Part shown: positions 15,273-22,388 of the stretch, piece by piece
Layout: each line of letters opens with the position of its first letter
Position numbering within the stretch: position 1 is the first letter of the stretch
From: Candidatus Goldiibacteriota bacterium
GTDB lineage: Bacteria; Oederibacteriota; JAAXVQ01
Length of the DNA: 37,662 bases
Direction: 5' to 3'
Assembly: GCA_020052235.1 (NCBI GenBank)
Contig: JAGVPM010000129.1
Location: 1 to 37,662, forward strand
Position numbers and translations under genes: made by a program
The notes under the pieces: generated by a model
The model's input: only the letters and a program-made list of their open reading frames with translations
The model's database searches: none
What the model was told of the DNA's origin: nothing

Positions 15273-15881
15273 TTATTTTTTCCGTTCAAAAGTTCCCATG
15301 GTCTCAGCCCGGGCCAAGGTATGTTTTTTTAATTCATTTTCCAAATTAATCCGCGTAACCGTAGGCAAACTAGGCGTATCCAACGCATAAAGACGGAAGA
15401 AATAACGGTGTACCCCGCTCGGCGGACAAGGTCCGCCATACGCCGTAGTCTTATAATCATTGGCTACACCCACCGCACCGGACGGCAAAGGACCGCCTGC
15501 GGGAATTCCTGTGGCCTGTATGGGAATATTCACTAATATCCAGTGCACAAACGTACCGCCGGGGGCATCAGGATCTTCACACACCAAGGCTAAACTTTGA
15601 GCTGTTGCCGGGACACCCGACCAGTTTAAGGTCGGAGAAATATTTTGACCTTCGCAAGTAAAACGTGACGGAATGGACTGCCCTGAAGGAAATTCCGGGC
15701 TAAAAACATGCATGGTTTTCACCTCCCGGGCGCCGGATACAAAAGCAGCTCTCGAAGCAGGAACTGGTTTGGCTCCTCGGCATCCTGCCAATAACATAAA
15801 AAACGCAACCATACCTATAATCCAAAGGAAGCTGCGTCTCGCGTGTTTTTCCCCATTCACCGCGTTTATCATGAATTCCAT
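15273..15881 (-). CDS. YbhB/YbcL-type PEBP lipoprotein
   Basis: 202 aa. An N-terminal hydrophobic segment with lipobox LLAGC (Cys about 34) precedes a phosphatidylethanolamine-binding-protein domain: SPEFPSGQSIPSRFTCEGQNISPTLNWSGVPATAQSLALVCEDPDAPGGTFVHWILVNIP, YGGPCPPSGVHRYFFRLYALD and ELKKHTLARAETMGTFER. The D-P-D-A-P and G-x-H-R-Y motifs of the ligand pocket are intact. Bacterial members are called Raf kinase inhibitor-like only by homology, and their ligand is unknown. Most are cytosolic or periplasmic, so the lipoprotein form is a little unusual. It is divergent from the spermidine-synthase-like gene and has its own weak SD. Confidence 0.9.
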   Translation of the reverse strand: MEFMINAVNGEKHARRSFLWIIGMVAFFMLLAGCRGAKPVPASRAAFVSGAREVKTMHVFSPEFPSGQSIPSRFTCEGQNISPTLNWSGVPATAQSLALVCEDPDAPGGTFVHWILVNIPIQATGIPAGGPLPSGAVGVANDYKTTAYGGPCPPSGVHRYFFRLYALDTPSLPTVTRINLENELKKHTLARAETMGTFERKK

Positions 15882-15939
15882 CTATATATCAGCACCCGGG
15901 TTGCTGGCAAGACTTTTTTCTTAATTACAACAAATTTTA

Positions 15940-15967
15940 TTGGGTTCTAAAAATTTTTAGGTATAAT
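15940..15967 (+). promoter_or_regulatory. Predicted promoter of the spermidine-synthase-like gene
   Basis: TTGGGT (15940-15945) and TATAAT (15962-15967) are separated by 16 bp. The predicted start of transcription is near 15974, about 45 nt before the TTG start codon. Confidence 0.6.
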
Positions 15968-16019
15968 AATCGACTTGCCGAGGATGGCGGAATTATTTTT
16001 CGCAAATAGGAGAAGAAAC

Positions 16020-16934
16020 TTGAAAAAAAGCTCCCTGACTAAGAAGAACGAATGGGTAAACAACGTATTCGGCCATACCTATGTAGGCCAACGTCTTTAT
16101 TTGGGAAAAACCCCTTTCCAACGCATGGAAATTTTCAAACACCAAACATTCGGCACGCTGCTTTTCTTAGATGGGAAAATTCAAATTTCCGCCCGGGATG
16201 AAGACCGCTACCATCAATATCTGGTGGATGCCCCTTTACTGGCGCATGCCAAACCCGCCAGTTTGTGCATTGTCGGCGGCGGAGATTGCTTCGGGTTGGA
16301 AGAAGCGATTAAGCATGCGTCTTTAAAGCGGATCCTAATGGCCGAAATCGATAAAGGCGTGGTGGATTTCTGCAAATGCCATTACCCCGTGTTGCAAAAA
16401 GTTTTGCAGGATCCGCGGATTGAAATCATTTACGAAGATGCGCGTAAATGGCTTGAAAACAACTCCGAGACTTTTGACGTCTTGGCCATCGACTTGACCG
16501 AACCGCACGGGCCTTCTAAGATGTTATATACCAAAGAGTTTTATCAACTCTGTAAAAACCGGTTAAACCGCGGCGGAATTTTGTCCATCCATACGGACAA
16601 CTCCACCATCTTCCCCGAATCATTTGCCACAATTTTCAAAACCCTTTCCAGTGTTTTTCCGCACATTTTAACTGCCCGCGTTGATATGCCGTGTTTCGGC
16701 ATGGGTTGGACATATCGTATGGCCTCTGCCTCCCCTTTGGCCGTGGCGCGGTTAAACCAAAATACGCAAGAATTCGCCAAAAGTGGAAATGTGCTGCACC
16801 AATTCTCTCCTTCCACCTACCTGGTGGAACCCACTCCCGAAGAACAAGATATAATCAAACATTTTGGCCGGATTTCCACGGACGCCAAACCCTTTGATAA
16901 ATTCGAAAAATTAGCTAAAAAAGTCACGCGGTGA
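16020..16934 (+). CDS. speE: Spermidine synthase-like polyamine aminopropyltransferase
   Basis: Starting at TTG 16020 gives 304 aa. AGGAG lies 7 nt upstream of that TTG, whereas the track's 15975 start falls in the likely leader. Family blocks: GQRLYLGKTPFQRMEIFKHQTFGTLLFLDGKIQISARDEDRYHQYLVD, CIVGGGDCFGLEEAIKH (SAM-binding GGGD), MAEIDKGVVDFCKCHYP, IIYEDARKWLE, and DLTEPHGPSKMLYTKEFYQ in place of the usual D-S-T-D-P-x-G. The variant D-L-T-E-P and the C-F after GGGD mean putrescine specificity is uncertain; homospermine, agmatine or other amine acceptors are possible. It stands alone with its own promoter and is followed by a palindromic repeat. Confidence 0.85.
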   Translation: MKKSSLTKKNEWVNNVFGHTYVGQRLYLGKTPFQRMEIFKHQTFGTLLFLDGKIQISARDEDRYHQYLVDAPLLAHAKPASLCIVGGGDCFGLEEAIKHASLKRILMAEIDKGVVDFCKCHYPVLQKVLQDPRIEIIYEDARKWLENNSETFDVLAIDLTEPHGPSKMLYTKEFYQLCKNRLNRGGILSIHTDNSTIFPESFATIFKTLSSVFPHILTARVDMPCFGMGWTYRMASASPLAVARLNQNTQEFAKSGNVLHQFSPSTYLVEPTPEEQDIIKHFGRISTDAKPFDKFEKLAKKVTR

Positions 16935-16968
16935 ATCAACTGGCCCCAGGGTATGGGATATCATGACA

Positions 16969-17000
16969 TTGTAGGGAACAGGCATGCCTGTTCCCTACAA
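16969..17000. repeat. Palindromic repeat, copy 1 (TGTAGGGAAC family)
   Basis: A perfect 32-bp palindrome with outer arms TTGTAGGGAAC and GTTCCCTACAA and core AGGCATGCCT. It lies between the convergent stops of the spermidine-synthase-like and DUF6064-like genes. Two other copies with the same outer arms but a different core lie at 28364 and 35150. It could act as a bidirectional terminator. Confidence 0.85.
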
Positions 17001-17017
17001 AATTTCGCCTTAGGTAG

Positions 17018-17704
17018 TCACGTTTTCATTTTCCGTAAAGGCATTTCAATTGAATTCGTTTTAAACCACGTATAAATCACGGCGCCCATAGCAATGATAA
17101 CCGCCAACAGATAATGCCAATGTTTTTCCGCAATGCCGGCCGCCAAACCGGCATCCAGTGAGCAAAGTGCAACCAAAATCAACAACACCCGTCCCAGCCA
17201 GCGTCCGGGCCTCGCTCCTCCCAAAACCCCGGCGGAAAACATAAGCAGCGGTACTCCACCAGTCCCAAACGCCTGCGCATACGGAAAATGATTTCCCGCA
17301 ACCCATTCCAATGCCGGAAACAACAAACCGAGGGTACAAATGCTGATGCATCCGATGGCCGTCCAAGGATGGCGCGGCAAAGTTAAAGGAGTCCGTCCCA
17401 AAACCAAATCCAGAAGCCAAAATAATGATGTCAAAAAAAATAAGAATGTCATGCCATGCGAAAAAACCGAAGCCCAACCCAAGGAAAACCCCGACCATTG
17501 GGCCAACCCAGAGGTTAAAGTCCCTGAAAAATACAAATAGCCAATTACTCCATTATTAATTACCAGCAATAATTTCAACAACTCACCGGCGCTGTTTTTG
17601 TTCCGTACCGTTTGCCGCCAAAACCAGGCCGTTACCAACGTAATTGCCCCCGGCCACCACCAGTGATTCAATGTGAATTGCGCCAAAGCAGTATATTTCT
17701 GCAT
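17018..17704 (-). CDS. Polytopic membrane protein, DUF6064-like
   Basis: 228 aa from ATG 17704, with GGAGG 5 nt upstream; the track begins at a GTG two codons earlier inside the SD. There are seven or so hydrophobic helices. The layout LNHWWWPGAITLVTAWFW, FHGMTFLFFLTSLFWLL, LFPALEWVAGNHFPYAQAFGTGGVPLLMFSAGVLGG and the late YLLAVIIAMGAVIYTWF resembles DUF6064 membrane proteins, where a P-x-x-x-x-F-G segment follows the fifth helix. Function is unknown. It is transcribed divergently from the Rsm22-like gene, and its upstream region contains a four-hairpin cluster. Confidence 0.65.
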   Translation of the reverse strand: MQKYTALAQFTLNHWWWPGAITLVTAWFWRQTVRNKNSAGELLKLLLVINNGVIGYLYFSGTLTSGLAQWSGFSLGWASVFSHGMTFLFFLTSLFWLLDLVLGRTPLTLPRHPWTAIGCISICTLGLLFPALEWVAGNHFPYAQAFGTGGVPLLMFSAGVLGGARPGRWLGRVLLILVALCSLDAGLAAGIAEKHWHYLLAVIIAMGAVIYTWFKTNSIEMPLRKMKT

Positions 17705-17731
17705 ATGCACCTCCGGATACAGCTGACGCTT

Positions 17732-17843
17732 TCAGGGAAACCACAGGTTTCCCTGACGCAGATGCCTACGCATCTTGCTTTCCTTCCTAACTAAGTCAGG
17801 GGCTGCGCCCCCGAACCCCCGCCTCATCATTTTAGGATGAGGC
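17732..17843. repeat. Cluster of four adjacent hairpins
   Basis: Four separate perfect stems follow each other: TCAGGGAAACC/GGTTTCCCTGA (17732-17756, 3-nt loop), AGATGC/GCATCT (17760-17775), GGGGC/GCCCC (17799-17811) and GCCTCATC/GATGAGGC (17821-17843). They fill most of the roughly 245-bp divergent gap between the DUF6064-like and Rsm22-like genes. No ORF or promoter is evident within them. The density suggests a repetitive element or a structured RNA. Terminators are not expected in a divergent region. Confidence 0.6.
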
Positions 17844-17922
17844 AATGTGATATTTATTGTAACATTCACCGCTTGATCGGCGCTGTAAAAATCTACATAT
17901 TTGGCAGGAAATAAAAAATGTC

Positions 17923-17952
17923 GTGGCATCCGTGAGCGTTTGCCCCTATAAT
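17923..17952 (+). promoter_or_regulatory. Predicted promoter of the Rsm22-like gene
   Basis: GTGGCA (17923-17928) and TATAAT (17947-17952) are separated by 18 bp. The -10 overlaps the track's first ATG (17951), so that start is not usable if this promoter is real. The next ATG at 17960 would then sit at or within a base or two of the transcription start, giving a leaderless mRNA. Confidence 0.5.
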
Positions 17953-17959
17953 GCCCATC

Positions 17960-19108
17960 ATGAATGCACCTCAAAACGCCTCAAATGATTTATCCCGTTG
18001 GATTCCGCTCCTTTTGCAAATCTGGCGCAAGGCCCGTCATAATAAATCCGGGCCGCGTGAACAATTGACCGCTTCGGAAGCATCCGAAGTATCGCAGGGC
18101 GTGCAATATCTTTCCCAGGGGCTCACCCGCGACCGCGCACTCATTGGGGAGCGTTACCTTTCCGATACGGTTCTGTTGGGGGCTTACCTTTTGTACTTTT
18201 GGCCGCTCTCGTATCTGCAAGCCCGTGAAATTTTCCGTCATCTCCCCTCCACGCCGCGTTCGGTTTTGGATCTGGGATCAGGACCCGGTCCTTTGGGTGC
18301 AGCGGCTTTTGACGAGGGTGCCAAAACCGTAACGTTTACGGACCGGAGTCTGCCAGCCTTGAAATTGGCGATGGAACTTGCCAAAGCAGCCGGCAAAAAT
18401 GCCGAATTTCAAAATTGGGATCCCATCAAGCATCCCTTGCTTCCGCGTGCCAAATATGATTGCATCGCAGCCGAGCATCTGCTTAACGAACTTTGGGACG
18501 ATTTTTCTAATCGCGTAGAAAAGCGAACCGAATTAGTCCTCCCTTGGTTTGAACGCCTCAAATCCGGCGGCCATGTGGTTCTCATTGAGCCGGCCTTAAC
18601 CACGACCTCGCGGGATTTAATGGGTGTGCGCGATCATTTAGTCCAACAAGGGTATCGCCTTATCTATCCTTGTTTATGCACTCAAACCCCGTGCCCTGCT
18701 TTGGCCAAGCCTGAAGAAACCTGCCATTTGGAACAAACTTGGAACTTGCCTCCGCTCATCCGCGATTTGGTCCGGCGCTTGGACTTTAAAAAGAAAACCC
18801 TGAAAATGACCGCCTTTGTTTTCTCAGGCACTGATTCCACCCCGCTTACTCTTCCCGCGGAACTTTTCCGGATTGTTTCCGATCCTTTGCTTTCTAAAAA
18901 TAAACGTATCCGCCTTATTGGCTGCAGCCAGTCCGGACGTTTAAGCTTGGCACTTAAACCCGAATTGGCTACCCCTGAAAACCGGATTTTCCTCACCCTT
19001 AAACGCGGCGATGTGGTCCGCATCTTGCACGCTTCTCCCCGCGAGGGCGGATCGGGCTTGGATCTGCTCCCCGGTTCTGTTGTCGAGCTTATTTCCCGTA
19101 TTGATTAA
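17960..19108 (+). CDS. Rsm22-family ribosomal small-subunit methyltransferase-like protein
   Basis: 382 aa from ATG 17960. The SAM-binding motif is VLDLGSGPGPLGAAA (about residues 105-120 in track numbering). A Cys cluster PCLCTQTPCPALAKPEETCHLEQTW (C241, C243, C248, C258) matches the Rsm22 pattern of C..C....CP.......CH. In the mitochondrial homologue METTL17 these cysteines hold a [4Fe-4S] cluster and the protein aids small-subunit assembly rather than acting as a proven methyltransferase. I infer the same class here. The C-terminal part (RLIGCSQSGRLSLAL...LKRGDVVRI) looks like the usual beta domain. No SD is visible; see the promoter entry. Confidence 0.83.
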   Translation: MNAPQNASNDLSRWIPLLLQIWRKARHNKSGPREQLTASEASEVSQGVQYLSQGLTRDRALIGERYLSDTVLLGAYLLYFWPLSYLQAREIFRHLPSTPRSVLDLGSGPGPLGAAAFDEGAKTVTFTDRSLPALKLAMELAKAAGKNAEFQNWDPIKHPLLPRAKYDCIAAEHLLNELWDDFSNRVEKRTELVLPWFERLKSGGHVVLIEPALTTTSRDLMGVRDHLVQQGYRLIYPCLCTQTPCPALAKPEETCHLEQTWNLPPLIRDLVRRLDFKKKTLKMTAFVFSGTDSTPLTLPAELFRIVSDPLLSKNKRIRLIGCSQSGRLSLALKPELATPENRIFLTLKRGDVVRILHASPREGGSGLDLLPGSVVELISRID

Positions 19109-19123
19109 CCTCGCTTTTTTATC

Positions 19124-19152
19124 TTGACCGCACATCATTTTCGTCATATCAT
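19124..19152 (+). promoter_or_regulatory. Predicted promoter of the zinc efflux operon
   Basis: TTGACC (19124-19129) and TATCAT (19147-19152) are separated by 17 bp. The -10 hexamer forms the left end of the SmtB-type operator, so repressor binding and RNA polymerase binding should exclude each other. Confidence 0.72.
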
Positions 19153-19174
19153 TTGAACAGTTGTTCAAATGATA
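19147..19174 (+). promoter_or_regulatory. SmtB/ArsR-type operator
   Basis: A perfect inverted repeat with 13-bp arms around a GT centre and inner core TTGAACAGTTGTTCAA. It conforms to the 12-2-12 TGAACA...TGTTCA operator bound by SmtB/CzrA/ZiaR-type metal sensors. It lies over the -10 of the permease operon, whose second gene encodes such a sensor. Confidence 0.85.
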
Positions 19175-19193
19175 CAGAAACGAGGCAAACGGT

Positions 19194-20447
19194 ATGACAC
19201 GTTATTTTTTGGAACTCCGGAATATATTAATTAATCTTGCTCCCTGGCTGTTCATGGGTGCCGCAATTGCGTCTGTTTTAAAATTGGCGCTCCCAACGGG
19301 TTTTATTAACCGGCATGTCGGACAGCCGGGTTTGGGAAGCATCATCAAATTAATCATGTTCGGAATCCCGCTCCCATTATGCTCGTGCGGGGTGGTGCCC
19401 ACGGCCATGGGTCTGCGCAAGGACGGTGCCAGTCAGGGAGCCACGGTAGGATTTTTAATCACTACGCCTGAAACCGGCGCAGATTCAATCCTCGTTACTG
19501 CCGGATTTTTAGGCTGGCCCTTGGCGCTATACCGCGTCGGGGCTGCGGTGATTATGGGCATTGCCGGTGGCTGGACCGCTGACCGCATGCCCGAGTTAAA
19601 ATCAACTTCTGCTCAAAGCCCGGCCGAGGCAACCTGCACCCTTACGCCCGCAACGCCTCTGTGGCAACATTTTTGGAACTATGCACTGGATGAATTATTA
19701 CGCGGTATTTATCGTTACCTGACGATCGGATTGCTCATTGCTGCCGCTATTAGCGTGCTGATCCCGGAAAATTTCGTTTCTAATATTCCGGCATTGCAAG
19801 GAATCGGCGGCATGTTGGTCATGCTGGTAATTGCCAGTCCTTTGTATGTCTGTTCAACTGGTTCGGTGGCCATTGCCGCCTCGCTGATTCACACCGGCCT
19901 TCCCCTGGGATCAGCGCTAGTGTTTTTAATGTCCGGCCCTGCCACCAATATCGCCACCATGGCCTCCATTTTAAAAGCATTCGGCAAGCGCATCTTTGCG
20001 GTTTATTTAAGTACGGTTATTTTGGGAAGCATTGGCTTTGGTTTATTGTTTGACGCCCTGTTTCTCAAGCCGAACAGTACCGTGAGCATGCTGCATCATC
20101 ATGCTCACGCCACATTTTTCACAACCTGGATTGAACCCCTGGCCGCAATACTCTTAACCGGATTGATTTTAAACTGGGCCATTACGGATGCTTATCAAGC
20201 ATTGAGAAGTTGGATAAAATCACGCTCGGCAACATATGAAACGCTTCAGTTGAACGTGAACGGGATGAGCTGTGACAATTGTGCCAGCCACATAAAGCGC
20301 GACCTCTTGGCCGTACCCGGCGTTTTAAAAGTCGAAGTCATTTTGTCCCAAAGCCGGGTTACAATTTCAGGAACCAATTTGGACCGCTCTGCGCTCGCCG
20401 CAGCCATCCAAAAAGCCGGTTACACGGTGACCGGAGGTGCGGCATGA
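19194..20447 (+). CDS. SO_0444-type Cu/Zn efflux permease with C-terminal HMA domain
   Basis: 417 aa. About ten hydrophobic segments contain the permease motif IPLPLCSCGVVPTAMGLRKDGASQGATVGFLITTPETGADS (C63, C65) and its repeat ASPLYVCSTGSVAIAASLIHTGLPLGSALVFLMSGPATN, the two-fold pattern of the ArsP/DUF318 permeases. A His-rich loop (LHHHAHATF) follows. Residues about 351-417 are a heavy-metal-associated domain with GMSCDNC (C360, C363). The likely role is export of Zn or Cu from the cytoplasm. The gene overlaps the SmtB-type repressor by 4 nt (ATGA) and is preceded by a matching operator, so it is a metal-induced efflux operon. Arsenic as a substrate is less likely given the HMA domain and the zinc-type sensor. 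Confidence 0.9.
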   Translation: MTRYFLELRNILINLAPWLFMGAAIASVLKLALPTGFINRHVGQPGLGSIIKLIMFGIPLPLCSCGVVPTAMGLRKDGASQGATVGFLITTPETGADSILVTAGFLGWPLALYRVGAAVIMGIAGGWTADRMPELKSTSAQSPAEATCTLTPATPLWQHFWNYALDELLRGIYRYLTIGLLIAAAISVLIPENFVSNIPALQGIGGMLVMLVIASPLYVCSTGSVAIAASLIHTGLPLGSALVFLMSGPATNIATMASILKAFGKRIFAVYLSTVILGSIGFGLLFDALFLKPNSTVSMLHHHAHATFFTTWIEPLAAILLTGLILNWAITDAYQALRSWIKSRSATYETLQLNVNGMSCDNCASHIKRDLLAVPGVLKVEVILSQSRVTISGTNLDRSALAAAIQKAGYTVTGGAA

Positions 20448-20794
20448 AAAAATTAAAATCCACTGCTGTTTGCCCATGCGAAACCATCCAACCTCATCCT
20501 TTTATTTCCCCGGAGGATAAGGATCACCTTCAAGTCTTGGCGGATTTATTCAAACATTTAAGCGATCCGCGCCGTTTAAATTTATTATTATGCCTCTCTC
20601 ACGCCGAGCATTCGGTCTGTATTTTGGCCAAGCATTTGGGTGTCACGGTTTCAGCTGTTTCGCACCAATTGCAAACTCTGCGGCGGGCGCGTTTGGTTTC
20701 TTTCCGGCGTGAAGGTAAGGTGTGCTTTTACCGTCTTAATGACAATCATGTGCATAAACTTATCCAAACCGCGCGCGAACATGTAAACGAATAA
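20444..20794 (+). CDS. SmtB/ZiaR-type zinc-sensing ArsR-family repressor
   Basis: 116 aa from ATG 20444, preceded by GGAGG and overlapping the permease stop; the track start at 20279 is inside the permease. The winged helix is ADLFKHLSDPRRLNLLLCL...SVCILAKHLGVTVSAVSHQLQTLRRARLVSFRREGKVCFYRL. The C-terminal helix carries D100-x-H102 and H113-x-x-E116, exactly the spacing of the SmtB alpha-5 zinc site (D104, H106, H117, E120). An N-terminal CPC plus C59 in helix 3 could add an alpha-3N site, as in ZiaR/CadC. It should release the operator when Zn(II) (perhaps Cd/Co) is high. Arsenic sensing is unlikely because the ELCVC-type As site is incomplete. Confidence 0.92.
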   Translation: MKKLKSTAVCPCETIQPHPFISPEDKDHLQVLADLFKHLSDPRRLNLLLCLSHAEHSVCILAKHLGVTVSAVSHQLQTLRRARLVSFRREGKVCFYRLNDNHVHKLIQTAREHVNE

Positions 20795-20809
20795 TCCGAA
20801 AATAAAAAA

Positions 20810-20841
20810 GGGGGACGCGGCAAATATTCACCGCGTCCCCC
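20810..20841 (-). terminator. Intrinsic terminator of eno
   Basis: A perfect 11-bp GC-rich stem (GGGGGACGCGG / CCGCGTCCCCC) with a 10-nt loop. On the minus strand it is followed by TTTTTTATTTT, about 20 nt past the enolase stop. It may also slow plus-strand transcripts from the zinc operon, but without a U-run on that side. Confidence 0.92.
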
Positions 20842-20860
20842 GAATATTCCTAATCAGAGT

Positions 20861-22204
20861 TTAACTTTTCTTCGTAACTACATTCTTATACTGCGCGCGT
20901 TTGCCCAATTCGGCTTCGATTTCCAGCAAACGGTTGTATTTGGCGATACGGTCGCTGCGGCTGGCCGAGCCGGTTTTAATCTGCGCGCTGCCTGTGGCAA
21001 CCGCCAGGTCCGCGATGAACGTATCCTCGGTCTCGCCGGAACGGTGCGAGATAATATAATTCCAGCCCGCCTTCTGGCAAAGCTTGATGGTCTTCAAGGT
21101 TTCACTGACGGTTCCGATCTGGTTTACTTTGATCAAAACCGCGTTGGCCGCGCCTTCCTTGATGCCCTTTTCCACGAACTTGGCGTTGGTGACAAATAAA
21201 TCATCGCCGACCACTTGAATTTTCTTGCCCACTTTTTCAGTGAATTTCTTAAAGCCGTCCCAATCGTTTTCATACAGCGGATCTTCAATGGAAACAATCG
21301 GGTATTTTTCAACCCAGGAGGACCAAAGATCGATCATTTCATCCGTGGTCTTTATGCCCGAACCTGAATCAGCCAAATTGTATTTGCCGTTTTCATACAA
21401 CGAACTGGCAGCCGGATCCAAAGCAATAAAAATATCCTTGCCGGCAATATAGCCAGCCGCGGCAATTGCTTCCAAAATCACATCACAAGCTTCTTCGTTG
21501 CTCTTTAGGTTGGGGGCAAAACCACCCTCATCGCCTACGGCCGTAGAATAACCTTTATTCTTCAAAATTTTGGCCAAATGGTGGAACACTTCAGCTCCGG
21601 CACGCAGGGCTTCTTTGAATGACGGACGCCCCAGAGGCATGACCATGAATTCCTGAAAGTCCACGCTGTTGTCAGCGTGCTTGCCGCCATTTAAAATATT
21701 CATCATCGGCGCGGGCAAAATGCAGGCTTTGGCGCCGCCTAAGTATTTATAAACCGGAACATTCTTCGCTTGGGCGGCAGCTTTGACAACAGCCATGGAA
21801 ACTCCCAAAATGGCATTGGCCCCAAGTTTGCCTTTGTTGGGCGTGCCGTCCAATTCGATCATTTTTTTATCAATGGCTTTATAATCCAGGGCATCCATGC
21901 CGCGAATGGCTTTGGCAATCGGGCCGTTCACATTGGCCACGGCTTGCAGCGTGCCTTTGCCCAGGAAGCGCGACTTGTCGCCATCCCGCAATTCAACAGC
22001 TTCATGTTCCCCAGTGGAAGCCCCGGACGGCACCGAGGCCGAAACCATGGGAAAACCGGCTAAGGTAACCATGACGCGCACCGTAGGATTGCCGCGTGAA
22101 TCAAGGATTTCCAAAGCTTTAACGTCCTTGATGGCTGTTGCTAATGTTTTCTTTCCCACAGACTTTATCTTTTTGGCGGATTTCTTGACCTTCTTGATGG
22201 CCAT
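20861..22204 (-). CDS. eno: Enolase (phosphopyruvate hydratase) with Lys-rich N-terminal extension
   Basis: 447 aa from ATG 22204, chosen for its GGAGGG SD. Catalytic and substrate motifs are all present: [77 protein letters not shown] and [17 protein letters not shown]. It converts 2-phosphoglycerate to PEP in glycolysis/gluconeogenesis. The protein is about 20 aa longer than usual, owing to a basic N-terminus ([32 protein letters not shown]...) before the normal start near [13 protein letters not shown]. That tail resembles histone-like Lys/Ala repeats and may bind nucleic acid or be disordered. It has its own terminator, and the hybrid kinase is divergent. Confidence 0.97.
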   Translation of the reverse strand: MAIKKVKKSAKKIKSVGKKTLATAIKDVKALEILDSRGNPTVRVMVTLAGFPMVSASVPSGASTGEHEAVELRDGDKSRFLGKGTLQAVANVNGPIAKAIRGMDALDYKAIDKKMIELDGTPNKGKLGANAILGVSMAVVKAAAQAKNVPVYKYLGGAKACILPAPMMNILNGGKHADNSVDFQEFMVMPLGRPSFKEALRAGAEVFHHLAKILKNKGYSTAVGDEGGFAPNLKSNEEACDVILEAIAAAGYIAGKDIFIALDPAASSLYENGKYNLADSGSGIKTTDEMIDLWSSWVEKYPIVSIEDPLYENDWDGFKKFTEKVGKKIQVVGDDLFVTNAKFVEKGIKEGAANAVLIKVNQIGTVSETLKTIKLCQKAGWNYIISHRSGETEDTFIADLAVATGSAQIKTGSASRSDRIAKYNRLLEIEAELGKRAQYKNVVTKKS

Positions 22205-22339
22205 ATTTTCCCTCCTGCAAAATGATGATCCCATGGATCAAATTGCTGGGTATTGTATCGGGGTAATTGTTCAATTGCAAGTATTTTCCTCCCTTTTCCC
22301 TTCATTTTTCAGCAAACTTTGGCCGAAAATAACTATGGG

Positions 22340-22368
22340 CCGTGATATGGCCTAAAGAAGCATCACGG
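22340..22368 (+). repeat. Leader hairpin before the hybrid kinase
   Basis: CCGTGAT and ATCACGG form a 7-bp stem with a 15-nt loop just upstream of the AAGGAG site of the hybrid kinase gene. It may be a regulatory dyad or a chance structure. Confidence 0.3.
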
Positions 22369-22388
22369 ATGGCAAAGGAGTTCAGGGT

